A stretch of DNA of 13,623 bases from DATBIO01 sp036556965. GTDB lineage: Bacteria; Acidobacteriota; Vicinamibacteria; Fen-336. The DNA lies in NCBI GenBank assembly GCA_036556965.1, contig DATBIO010000081.1, positions 1-13,623 on the forward strand. The letters run 5' to 3'. Each line of letters starts with the position of its first letter. Position 1 is the first letter of the stretch. A model generated the notes under the pieces. That model was not told the origin of the DNA. It made no database searches and saw only the letters and a program-made list of their open reading frames with translations. A program made the position numbers and the translations under genes. Shown piece after piece: positions 5,716 through 12,447 of this stretch.

Positions 5716-6084
5716 CTAGAACGTGCAGCCGTAGGCCGCCATGGCCGTGCGGGCGGCATCCGTCGCCGCCTTGCAGCCCGCGGCCATGGCCGCCTTGCCT
5801 TCGGGCGTGGCCGGTGCCTGCTTCCACTGCGAGCGCGTCAGGTCCAATTGCTGCCGGACCATGGTCCGCGAGGCCTCCGGCACCTTGCTGTCGATGCAGG
5901 CGATGTACTTGTTCACGTAGTCGTCGCACTCGGCCACGCCGAACTCGCCGGCGGCGGCCGCGGGGGCGGGAGCCGCGGCGGCGGCCTGGGTGGGCGGGGG
6001 TGCCGCCTGTTGCTGGGGCGCGCCGCCTCCGCAGGCGACGGCGAGGGTGGCGGCCAGGCAGACGGCGGGGTAGCGCAGGCTCAT
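5716..6084 (-). CDS. Small outer-surface or periplasmic lipoprotein with four cysteines
   Basis: A 122-aa predicted lipoprotein. AAGGAGG (6094-6100) lies nine bases before its ATG. The signal peptide ends L-A-V-A-C18 (Ala rather than Leu at -3, so a slightly loose lipobox), then a Gly/Gln/Pro/Ala-rich flexible linker to about residue 46. The mature domain is helical with exactly four cysteines: C53 and C63 (CX9C) and C104 and C120 (CX15C), which could form a disulphide-pinned helical hairpin. The C-D-D-Y-x3-Y-x2-C-x4-K-V-P segment resembles small uncharacterised lipoproteins I associate with Myxococcota. It converges on the coiled-coil operon and diverges from the ABC genes. TAGGAT (complement of 6115-6120) is a weak -10 candidate. 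Function unknown. Confidence 0.8.
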   Translation of the reverse strand: MSLRYPAVCLAATLAVACGGGAPQQQAAPPPTQAAAAAPAPAAAAGEFGVAECDDYVNKYIACIDSKVPEASRTMVRQQLDLTRSQWKQAPATPEGKAAMAAGCKAATDAARTAMAAYGCTF

Positions 6085-6199
6085 GTCGGGATTCCTCCTT
6101 GAAGACGAGCCCGAATCCTACCCCGAGGGTGGCCGCGCCTTCGGGCCCGCCCGCCCGCGGCGCGCGGCGCGCGTGCGGGATGGGTTATGGTCGGACGGC
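6085..6199. promoter_or_regulatory. Divergent intergenic region, lipoprotein / ABC operon
   Basis: The 115-bp gap must hold the lipoprotein promoter and probably that of the ABC operon. Only weak boxes are visible: TAGGAT on the minus strand (6115-6120) and TTATGG on the plus strand ahead of ATG 6200. The centre is almost pure G/C. No convincing -35 element or operator is seen. Confidence 0.35.
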
Positions 6200-6988
6200 A
6201 TGGAGCCCTCCGCCGCTTCTCCCGTCCCCGCCATCGCCGTCCAGGGGCTGACCAAGCTCTTCCGCGAGAAGCGCGCCGTGGACGACATCACCTTCTCCGT
6301 GGCCCGCGGGCGGTTCTTCGGCTTCCTGGGCCCCAACGGGGCGGGCAAGAGCACCACCATCAAGATGCTCACCGGCCTCCTGCGCCCCACCGCGGGGGAG
6401 GTCCGCATCGAGGGCCGCGACCTGAGGCGCGAGCTGCTGGAGGTGAAGCGGCTCATCGGCGTCCTGCCCGAGGAGCTGCCGCTCTACGAGCGCCTCAGCG
6501 GCGAGGAGTACCTGCACTTCGCCGCGCGCATGTACGGCCTGGGCCGCGAGGAGGCGCGCCGGCGCACGGACGAGCTGCTGGACTTCCTCTCCCTGGCCGA
6601 GGACCGGGGCACCCTCGTCCTCGACTATTCGCAGGGCATGAAGAAGAAGCTGGCCCTGGCCGCCGCCCTCATCCACAGCCCGCGCGTGCTCTTCCTCGAC
6701 GAGCCGCTCAACGGCATCGATCCCGTCTCCGGCCGGGTGGTCACCGACCTCCTGCGCCGCCTGGCCGCCAAGGGCGTGACCCTGTTCTTCACCACGCACG
6801 TGCTGGACGTGGTGGAGCGCCTGTGCGACGAGGTGGCGGTCATCGACCGCGGCCGCATCGTGGCCCAGGGCACCCTGGACGAGATCCGCGCCCAGCGCGC
6901 GGTGGGGCACGACGCCAGCCTGGAGGACGTGTTCCTGAAGCTCGTGCAGGCGGACGTCGTGCGCCGGGACCTGGCGTGGCTCGGCTGA
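6200..6988 (+). CDS. ABC transporter ATP-binding protein
   Basis: A 262-aa ATPase that would power the membrane protein encoded next. The Walker A motif is G44-P-N-G-A-G-K50-S-T. The signature region reads Y-S-Q-G-M-K-K-K, a variant of LSGGQ typical of CcmA/ABC-2-type ATPases. Walker B is V-L-F-L-D-E-P, and T-T-H supplies the switch His. The fold is a complete single nucleotide-binding domain. ATG 6200 is chosen because it places the first strand at the usual distance; the frame is open upstream to 6083 but that extension would cross the divergent promoter region and is unlike the family. The Shine-Dalgarno sequence is weak. The substrate cannot be read from the ATPase. Confidence 0.93.
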   Translation: MEPSAASPVPAIAVQGLTKLFREKRAVDDITFSVARGRFFGFLGPNGAGKSTTIKMLTGLLRPTAGEVRIEGRDLRRELLEVKRLIGVLPEELPLYERLSGEEYLHFAARMYGLGREEARRRTDELLDFLSLAEDRGTLVLDYSQGMKKKLALAAALIHSPRVLFLDEPLNGIDPVSGRVVTDLLRRLAAKGVTLFFTTHVLDVVERLCDEVAVIDRGRIVAQGTLDEIRAQRAVGHDASLEDVFLKLVQADVVRRDLAWLG

Positions 6989-8571
6989 TCGCCCTCGTCC
7001 TCCTGCGCTGGAAGATGGACCTGCGCGCGCTGGGGGCGGCGCGCGAGCGCGGCCTGGGCCTCCTCATCGCGCTGCCCGGCCTGCTCGCCTTCTCCCTCGT
7101 CGGCTCGTTCTTCGCCCTCGTCGGCGTGCGCGGCCTGCGCGGCGCGGACGAGGCCGCCGTGCTCCCCCTGCTCTCCCTCCTGGCCACGGGCGTCGGCGTC
7201 ACGTGGTGCCTCTCGCCGCTCCTGACCGGGTTCGCCCTCAGCGAGACGCACGACCCGTCGCGGCTCATGCACTTCCCCGTGCCCCCGGGCACCCTCGTCG
7301 CCTCCTCGCTGCTGGCCAACCTCGCCCAGCCCTTCGTCCTGGCGGAGCTGCCCATCCTCGCCGCCCTCTCCCTGGCCCTGGCCGACCGCCTCGTCTTCGT
7401 GCCTCTCTGCGCCCTGGGCGCGCTCCTCGCCTTCTTCACCATCCTGGCCGCGGCCCAGGCCGTGGGCCTCCTGCTGCACGGCCTCTCGCGCAACCGCCGC
7501 TGGCAGGACGTGGGGTTGTTCGTCGGCCTCGGGATCGGCTTCGTGCTCAGCCTGCTGCCCCTGCTCCTGCTGTCGGGGGCGGGCGGGCCCGTGCGCGCCT
7601 TCCTGCGCGTGCTCCTGCGCAGCGAGCTTCTCGCGCTGTCCCCGTTCGCCTGGGGCGTGCGCGCGGCGGTGGCCGGCGGCCGGGGCGAGCTCGCGCCCTT
7701 CGCCCTCGCGGCGACGGCGGCGGCCATCGCCATCGCCGCCTTCCTGGGGGCCTCCGCCCTCGTCCTCCAGCGCGTCTACCGCGGCGAGGTGGACCTCGGG
7801 CCCGCGCGCGGACGCTCCGCCGGCGCCGCCCGCATGCTCTTCGCGTCCGCGCTGGGCGCGGTGCTGGAGAAGGACGTCCGCGCGGCCTGGCGCGATCCCG
7901 CCCTCAAGGCCTCGCTGTTCATGGGGCTGCTGGGGCCGCTGATCTTCCTGTACCTCCTGTCGCGCGGCAGCCTGGGGCGGAGCGGCGGCATCCTGGCCCT
8001 GGCCGTGTTCGTGGGCGCGGCGGCCTTCGGGTCGAACGCCTTCGGACTGGAGCGGCGGGGCGTCGGCCTGCTCTTCTCGTTCCCCGTGCCGCGCTGGCAG
8101 GTGCTGGCCGGCAAGAACGCGGCCGCCGTGGTCCTGCGGCTGCCCGTGCTGCTCGTGCTCTTCACCGCCAGCCTGTTCCTCGCCCCCCTCTCCCAGCTGC
8201 CCGCGGCGGTGGTGGTGGGCCTCGTGACCCTGCTCGTCGCGCTCGGGGCGGACAACTTCGTCTCCATCCTCTTCCCCGTCGCCGCCCCTGCGCCCGGCCA
8301 ACCCGCGTCGGCGGGCATGGGGGGACGCCGCGGCCTCGGGGCGGTGGCCTTCACGGCCGCCCTGCTCGGCGGCGCGCTGGCGCTGGCCGCCCCCTTCGTG
8401 TTCCTGGCCTGGCTGCCGCTGCTCCTGGGGCGGCCCGGGCTCTGGTGGGCGACCCTGCCCCTGGCCCTGGCCGGGGCCCTCGCGACCTACGCCATGCTCG
8501 TGGCCGCCGCGGCCCGGCTGCTCGAGCGCCGCGAGCCCGTCCTGCTGGAGCGGATCCTGGAGGAGGCGTGA
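6976..8571 (+). CDS. ABC-2-type transporter permease
   Basis: A 531-aa integral membrane protein with about ten to twelve hydrophobic segments, arranged as two halves separated by a cytoplasmic stretch (near E-K-D-V-R-A-A-W-R-D-P). This doubled layout is common in large ABC-2-like exporters. GTG 6976 overlaps the ATPase stop by 13 bases; an in-frame ATG at 7015 is an alternative start, and neither has a strong ribosome site, so coupling to the ATPase is likely. The pair should form a homodimeric ATPase plus permease exporter in the inner membrane. The substrate is unknown. Location next to an amino-acid exporter gene and a tyrosine-pathway gene hints at a metabolite, but that is inference. 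Confidence 0.85.
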   Translation: MARLIALVLLRWKMDLRALGAARERGLGLLIALPGLLAFSLVGSFFALVGVRGLRGADEAAVLPLLSLLATGVGVTWCLSPLLTGFALSETHDPSRLMHFPVPPGTLVASSLLANLAQPFVLAELPILAALSLALADRLVFVPLCALGALLAFFTILAAAQAVGLLLHGLSRNRRWQDVGLFVGLGIGFVLSLLPLLLLSGAGGPVRAFLRVLLRSELLALSPFAWGVRAAVAGGRGELAPFALAATAAAIAIAAFLGASALVLQRVYRGEVDLGPARGRSAGAARMLFASALGAVLEKDVRAAWRDPALKASLFMGLLGPLIFLYLLSRGSLGRSGGILALAVFVGAAAFGSNAFGLERRGVGLLFSFPVPRWQVLAGKNAAAVVLRLPVLLVLFTASLFLAPLSQLPAAVVVGLVTLLVALGADNFVSILFPVAAPAPGQPASAGMGGRRGLGAVAFTAALLGGALALAAPFVFLAWLPLLLGRPGLWWATLPLALAGALATYAMLVAAAARLLERREPVLLERILEEA

Positions 8572-8575
8572 AGGC

Positions 8576-9772
8576 GTGAGCGCGGAATCGTTCGTCCTCC
8601 GCCTTGGCCACGCCCTGCACCAGGCCGGCTTCCCCGCGCACCAGCTCGAGGACACGCTCCTCCGGGCCTCGGCCCGCCTGGGGCTGGTCGGCCAGTTCTT
8701 CTCCATGCCCACCGGGCTCTTCGCCTCCTTCGGAGAAGGAGAGCAGCACCGCACCTACCAGATCCGCGTGGAGCCGGGCGTGGTGGACATTGGCCGCCTG
8801 GCCCGCCTCGACGAGGTCGTGCGCCAGGTGGACGAGGGCGCCCTGGAGCCGGAGGAGGGCGTGCTGCGCGTGGCCGCCATCACGGCCAGCGCGTCCGGCT
8901 ACGGGCGCGCGCTCACCGTGGCCGGCTTCGTGCTGGCCTCGGCCAGCACGGCCCGCATCTTCGGCGGCGGCCTGCGCGAGGTCGCGGCGGCCGGGCTGCT
9001 GGGCCTCGTCATCGGCCTGCTGGCCGCGCTCAGCAGCGCCAGGCCCCCGCTGCGCAGGGTCTTCGAGACGGTGGCGTCGGCGGTGGCGGCGGCGCTGGCC
9101 ACCGCCCTGGCCCACGTCTTCCCGCTGTCCGTCTACACCGCCACGGTGGCCGGCCTCATCGTGCTCATCCCGGGCTTCAGCCTGACGGTGGCCATGATCG
9201 AGCTGGCCACCCGGCACCTGGTGTCGGGCACGGCGCGGCTGGCGGGAGCCCTCGTGACCTTCCTGGCCATGGCCTTCGGCGTGGCCCTCGGCACGCGCCT
9301 GGCGGAGGCGGGGCTGGGCGCGCCCGCCGCGGCCGCGCCTCGCGCCCTCCCGCCCTGGACGTACGCCATCGCGCTCCTGGCCTCCTCGCTCGGCTTGACC
9401 GTGATCCTGCGCGCGCGCCCGCGCGACGTGCCGGTGATCGGCCTGGCGGGTGCGCTGGCCTTCGGCGGCGCGCGCCTGGGCACGGAGGTGCTCGGCCCGG
9501 AGCTGGGCGCCTTCGTGGGCGCGCTCGTGCTCGGCATGGCCAGCAACGCCTACGCGCGGCTGGCGCGCGTGGTCGAGCTGGTGGCGCTGGTGCCGGGCAT
9601 GCTCCTGCTCGTGCCCGGCAGCCTCGGGTTCCAGTCGCTGTCGTCCCTCCTCCGGCAGGACACGCTGCTCGGGCTGGAGACGGCCGTCCGCGTGGCGGTG
9701 GTGGCCATCTCCATCGCCGCCGGCATCCTGGTGTCCACGGTGATCGTTCCCCCGCGGCGCATCCCCAGGTGA
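8576..9772 (+). CDS. Threonine/serine exporter family protein (ThrE-like)
   Basis: A 398-aa inner-membrane protein with both ThrE-family parts. A soluble N-terminal DUF1212-type region (residues 1-105; H-Q-A-G-F-P-A-H-Q-L-E-D-T-L near the start) leads into five membrane helices. A second ThrE_2-type bundle follows, ending in a P-G-M-L-L-L-V-P-G-S motif. Family members export threonine and serine by proton-motive force, as first shown for ThrE of Corynebacterium glutamicum. Single-polypeptide forms of about 400-490 aa are usual, so this one looks complete. GTG 8576 lies four bases after the permease stop. Its stop overlaps the next gene as GTGA. The exact amino acid transported is not evident from sequence. 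Confidence 0.88.
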   Translation: MSAESFVLRLGHALHQAGFPAHQLEDTLLRASARLGLVGQFFSMPTGLFASFGEGEQHRTYQIRVEPGVVDIGRLARLDEVVRQVDEGALEPEEGVLRVAAITASASGYGRALTVAGFVLASASTARIFGGGLREVAAAGLLGLVIGLLAALSSARPPLRRVFETVASAVAAALATALAHVFPLSVYTATVAGLIVLIPGFSLTVAMIELATRHLVSGTARLAGALVTFLAMAFGVALGTRLAEAGLGAPAAAAPRALPPWTYAIALLASSLGLTVILRARPRDVPVIGLAGALAFGGARLGTEVLGPELGAFVGALVLGMASNAYARLARVVELVALVPGMLLLVPGSLGFQSLSSLLRQDTLLGLETAVRVAVVAISIAAGILVSTVIVPPRRIPR

Positions 9773-10542
9773 AGCGCCCTCCGGTGGTGGCGGTGGCAGG
9801 GCTGGGGCTGATCGGCGGCAGCCTGGCCCGCGCCCTCACGCGTGCCGGGTGGCGGGTGGTCGGCTTCGACGCCGACGGCGCCGTGCGACGGCGCGCGCGG
9901 CGCGCGCGCGCGGTGGCGGAGGCGCCGCCGAGCCTGGAGCGGGCCGTGGAGGGCGCGGACGTGGTCGTGCTCGCCGCGCCCCCCGCGGCCAACGTGCGGC
10001 TCCTGCGCCGCCTGGACGGGCGCGGCCTGCTGGTCACGGACGTGGGCTCCGTGAAGGGGCCGATCTGCCGGGTGGCGGCGACCCTCCGGGGCGTGCGCTT
10101 CGTGGGCGGCCATCCCGTGGCCGGCAACGAGGGCCGCGGGTTCGCGGCGGGGGACGCCTCGCTCTTCTCCGGGCGCGCCTGGGTCCTCACGCCGGGCGCG
10201 CGCACCGCCCCCCGCGACCTGGCGGCGGTGGCGCGCCTGGCCCGCGCCGCGGGCGCCCGGCCCGTGCTCATGCGCCCCGCCGAACACGACCGCGCCCTGG
10301 CCTACCTGAGCCACCTGCCGCAGCTCGTGGCGTGGGCCCTCCTCGACGCCGCCCGCCGCGACGCGGTGGCCGGCCGGCATCTCGCCGCCGCCGGTCCCGG
10401 CTTCCGCGACATGACCCGCCTGGCCCACAGCCCGCCCGCCCTGTGGCGCGACGTGCTGGCCGGCAACGCCGCTCCCGTCCGCCGCGCCCTCCGCGCCTTC
10501 GCGCGGGCGCTGCGGCGCCTGCAACCCCCGGCGCCGCCCTGA
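9769..10542 (+). CDS. tyrA: Prephenate (or arogenate) dehydrogenase
   Basis: A 257-aa enzyme that oxidatively decarboxylates prephenate to 4-hydroxyphenylpyruvate (or arogenate to tyrosine) in the cytoplasm. The N-terminal Rossmann fold shows G11-L-G13-L-I-G16-G-S and acidic D34 at the end of strand two. T90-D-V-G-S94-V-K and G114-H115-P-V-A-G are the conserved active-site blocks; the His matches the substrate-hydroxyl-binding His of Aquifex TyrA. S-H-L-P-Q and a later F-R-D-M-T-R-L-A-H-S motif complete the helical substrate domain. It has no chorismate mutase or ACT domain and is at the short end of the family. GTG 9769 overlaps the exporter stop by four bases. The substrate choice and NAD/NADP preference cannot be settled here. 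Confidence 0.92.
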   Translation: MKRPPVVAVAGLGLIGGSLARALTRAGWRVVGFDADGAVRRRARRARAVAEAPPSLERAVEGADVVVLAAPPAANVRLLRRLDGRGLLVTDVGSVKGPICRVAATLRGVRFVGGHPVAGNEGRGFAAGDASLFSGRAWVLTPGARTAPRDLAAVARLARAAGARPVLMRPAEHDRALAYLSHLPQLVAWALLDAARRDAVAGRHLAAAGPGFRDMTRLAHSPPALWRDVLAGNAAPVRRALRAFARALRRLQPPAPP

Positions 10543-10565
10543 TCACAAACGGGCGGGAGGTGCGC

Positions 10566-11093
10566 ATGGCGAGCGTCCTGGCGGGAGCGGCGGCCTTCGT
10601 GCTCGTCCTGGCCACGGGAGCGGCGGCGGAGCCCACGCGGGCGGAGGCGCAGGCGGTGTTCGCGCGGTTCAAGGGCATGGCGGGGGAGTGGGAGGGGAAG
10701 AGCACGCGCGGCTGGACGGACCGCGTCACCTTCCGCGCCATCGCCGGCGGCTCGGTCGTGGTGCACAACTCGTTCGAGGCCCACCCCGGCGAGGAGATGA
10801 TGACCGCCTATCACATGCACGGCGACCGGCTCCTGCTCACGCACTATTGCATGGCGAAGAACCAGCCGCGTCTCGTCCTGAGCGCGGTCGAGGAGGATGG
10901 CCGGCGCGCCGTGTTCACCTTCCTCGACGCCACGGGCATCCCCACGCGGGACGCCGGCCACATGGACAAGGCGGTCTACGAGTTCACGGCGGAAGACCGC
11001 TACACGGCGCGGTGGACGTGGTACCAGGACGGCAAGGAGAGCTGGCTGGAGGAGATCGAGATGCGCCGCGTGCCCGCGCGCGCCGCGCGTTGA
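10566..11093 (+). CDS. Secreted hypothetical protein, lipocalin-like beta-rich fold
   Basis: A 175-aa protein with a clear signal peptide; likely cleavage is after A19-A-A21, before E22-P. GGAGG (10556-10560) sits five bases before ATG 10566. The mature part alternates short beta strands and begins with a G40-E-W42-E-G motif, as in DUF1579 and other lipocalin-like proteins. It also has a marked A-Y-H-M-H (81-85) and H93-Y-C95-M-A-K-N-Q block that could line a ligand or metal site. I cannot name the family with confidence. It lies 23 bases after tyrA, and its stop overlaps the sigma factor start as TTGA, which suggests that it belongs to the ECF module, perhaps as a periplasmic target or sensor. 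That role is inference. Confidence 0.8.
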   Translation: MASVLAGAAAFVLVLATGAAAEPTRAEAQAVFARFKGMAGEWEGKSTRGWTDRVTFRAIAGGSVVVHNSFEAHPGEEMMTAYHMHGDRLLLTHYCMAKNQPRLVLSAVEEDGRRAVFTFLDATGIPTRDAGHMDKAVYEFTAEDRYTARWTWYQDGKESWLEEIEMRRVPARAAR

Positions 11094-11632
11094 CCGCGGA
11101 GGGGGCCCCCGACCGCGAGCTGGCCGAGCGGTTCTGCCGCCAGCGCGACGAGGCCGCCTTCCGCATCCTCTACCGGCGGCACACGCCGCTGCTCTTCCGC
11201 CTCGCCCACCGGCTCGCGGGCGCGGCGGCGGAGGACGTGGTGCAGGACGCCTGGGTGCGCGCGGCGCGGGGCCTCCCCGGCTTCCGCTGGGAGGCGAAGC
11301 TCTCCACGTGGCTGGCCGGCATCGTGGTCAACCGCTGCCGCGAGGAGTGGCGGACGGCGCCGGGCGCGGGGGCGGAGCCCATGCCGGAGAGGGCGGGTCC
11401 GCCGCCCACCGGCGACGTGCGCATCGACCTCGAGCGGGCGGTGGCGGCGCTGGCCCCCGGCTTCCGCGCCGTGCTCCTGCTCCACGACGTCGAGGGCTAC
11501 TCGCACGAGGAGATCGCGGAGGTGCTCGGGGTGGCGCCGGGCACCTCGAAGAGCCAGCTCTCACGCGCGCGCCGGGCCGTGCGCGCGTGGCTGGGCGGAG
11601 AGGAGGGGGACCGTGGCCGACACGCCGGGTGA
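11090..11632 (+). CDS. ECF-type RNA polymerase sigma factor
   Basis: A 180-aa sigma factor that would direct RNA polymerase to a small regulon. Region 2 spans about residues 22-88, with the A-E-D-V-V-Q-D-A-W core-binding motif at 47-55 and the F-R-W-E-A-K-L-S-T-W-L segment at 65-75. A Pro/Gly linker (89-110) leads to region 4 at 113-168, with the helix-turn-helix G-Y-S-H-E-E-I-A-E-V-L-G-V-A-P-G-T. No C-terminal extension is present. TTG 11090 is preferred because no ATG or GTG in frame lies nearby and it overlaps the preceding stop as TTGA; no Shine-Dalgarno sequence is visible, so expression probably depends on coupling. Its end overlaps the next gene by 20 bases, the classic sigma/anti-sigma arrangement. 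Confidence 0.92.
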   Translation: MTAEGAPDRELAERFCRQRDEAAFRILYRRHTPLLFRLAHRLAGAAAEDVVQDAWVRAARGLPGFRWEAKLSTWLAGIVVNRCREEWRTAPGAGAEPMPERAGPPPTGDVRIDLERAVAALAPGFRAVLLLHDVEGYSHEEIAEVLGVAPGTSKSQLSRARRAVRAWLGGEEGDRGRHAG

Positions 11633-12170
11633 GGGCTGGGAAAAGGCCGAGAGGGAGGCGCTGGAGCGGATGGGATCGTCGCCCCTCCCGCAGGCGGCGC
11701 AGGAGGACGCGGTGGTGCGGCGCTTGCGGCGGGAGGGACTCCTGGCGCCGCGGCGCAGGTGGGAGATCCTGGCCGCCGTGGCCGCCGGCCTCGCCCTCTT
11801 CGCCCTGGGCCACGCGTGGGGGGGGCGCGCACGCGGCCCGGACGGTCCGCGCTTCGTCCTCTTCGTCCACGACACGCCGGCCTCCGCGGCCACCACGGAG
11901 GCGGGCGTGCAGGAGCGGGTGCGCGAGTACGGCGCCTGGGCCCGGGACCAACGCGCCGCCAACCGCCTGGTGAGCGGGGCCAAGCTGTCCGACGAGGTCG
12001 TGGTCCTGGAGGGCGGCCGGCCTCCGGTGGCGCGCCGCGAGGAGACGGGAGAGGCCGGGGGCTACTTCGTGATCTCCGCCCCCGACCTGGCCCAGGCCCT
12101 GGCCGTGGCGGGCACCTGTCCCCACCTGCGCCACGGCGGGATCATCGTGGTGCGCCGCGTGGACGGCTAG
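11613..12170 (+). CDS. Probable membrane anti-sigma factor fused to a YCII domain
   Basis: A 185-aa protein in three parts. Residues 1-49 are cytoplasmic and contain A-x2-E-D-A-V-V-R-R-L-R-R-E-G-L-L (28-44), a motif common in short anti-sigma N-termini; there is no HxxxCxxC zinc motif. Residues 52-69 form one membrane helix. Residues 79-185 match the YCII dimeric alpha/beta barrel: F-V-L-F-V-H-D strand, G-G-Y-F-V-I strand, D-L-A-Q-A-L-A-V-A helix, and C169-P-H-L-R-H-G-G ending in a V-V-R-R-V strand. By topology the YCII domain would be periplasmic. The DGPF motif of the YCII proteins linked to ECF42 is missing. GTG 11613 has AGGAGGGG just upstream and overlaps the sigma gene by 20 bases. The anti-sigma role is inferred from layout and position. 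Confidence 0.8.
   Translation: MADTPGEGWEKAEREALERMGSSPLPQAAQEDAVVRRLRREGLLAPRRRWEILAAVAAGLALFALGHAWGGRARGPDGPRFVLFVHDTPASAATTEAGVQERVREYGAWARDQRAANRLVSGAKLSDEVVVLEGGRPPVARREETGEAGGYFVISAPDLAQALAVAGTCPHLRHGGIIVVRRVDG
11818..11825 (+). repeat. G8 homopolymer inside the anti-sigma/YCII gene
   Basis: Eight consecutive G residues encode the end of W69 and G70-G71, at the junction of the membrane helix and the YCII domain. Slippage here would remove the YCII domain while leaving the anti-sigma and membrane parts. In a genome this rich in G/C, such a run may be chance. Confidence 0.5.
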
Positions 12171-12394
12171 AGGGGCTCCGAGCCTCCGTCCTTCTCGTCC
12201 GGCGGGCCGCCCCCGCGGGGAGGCGGCGGAGGCGTCCCCGCCACGCCCCCCAGGGGGGGGCCGCTGTCGGGAAGTGACGACGGCGGCGGGGTCCGCGCGT
12301 CGCGCGGGTCGCGCGCGCCCGGCTTCTGGGGATCACGCGACGGATCGAGCCCGCTCCCTCCCGCTCCCGGCGGCGAGGCATCCTGGTGGCCCAT
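12167..12394 (-). CDS. Small disordered Pro/Gly/Asp-rich protein, hypothetical
   Basis: A 75-aa open frame on the strand opposite to both neighbours. GGAGGGGAGG (complement of 12401-12410) lies six bases before its ATG, an excellent ribosome site that argues for a real gene. The product is hydrophilic and low in complexity, rich in Pro, Gly, Asp and Ser, has no cysteine, and has no signal peptide, membrane helix or recognisable domain; it should be disordered. Its TAG stop shares bases with the TAG of the anti-sigma gene on the other strand (CTAG, 12167-12170). High GC makes chance frames common, so the case rests on the ribosome site and on its filling the otherwise empty gap. Confidence 0.5.
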   Translation of the reverse strand: MGHQDASPPGAGGSGLDPSRDPQKPGARDPRDARTPPPSSLPDSGPPLGGVAGTPPPPPRGGGPPDEKDGGSEPL

Positions 12395-12447
12395 GGCCCA
12401 CCTCCCCTCCGATGATGCGGTTAAGATCGCGGGCCGGGAGCGTGGGC
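12395..12447. promoter_or_regulatory. Short divergent spacer before the CoA-transferase gene
   Basis: 53 bases separate the small minus-strand ORF from the CoA-transferase ATG. The minus-strand ribosome site occupies 12401-12410 and the plus-strand GGGAG is at 12436-12440. The only lower-GC patch, GATGATGCGGTTAAGATC (12411-12428), is the likely place for a promoter, but no clear -10/-35 pair is seen. Confidence 0.3.

Noticed and set aside
6187..6975. Upstream half of a 794-codon frame leading into the ABC permease
   Set aside because: It is a second frame of the ATPase gene; its translation is Arg/Pro/Gly-rich with no membrane helices, while permease character starts near 6976.
6625..8754. 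709-codon minus-strand frame opposite the ABC genes
   Set aside because: Its Glu/Gly/Gln/Arg-rich repetitive translation is typical antisense of a Leu/Ala-rich membrane protein; it has no domain and conflicts with three clear genes.
9891..9912. Near-continuous CG alternation, possible Z-DNA site
   Set aside because: It is inside tyrA and is explained by a run of Arg/Ala codons in a very GC-rich gene.
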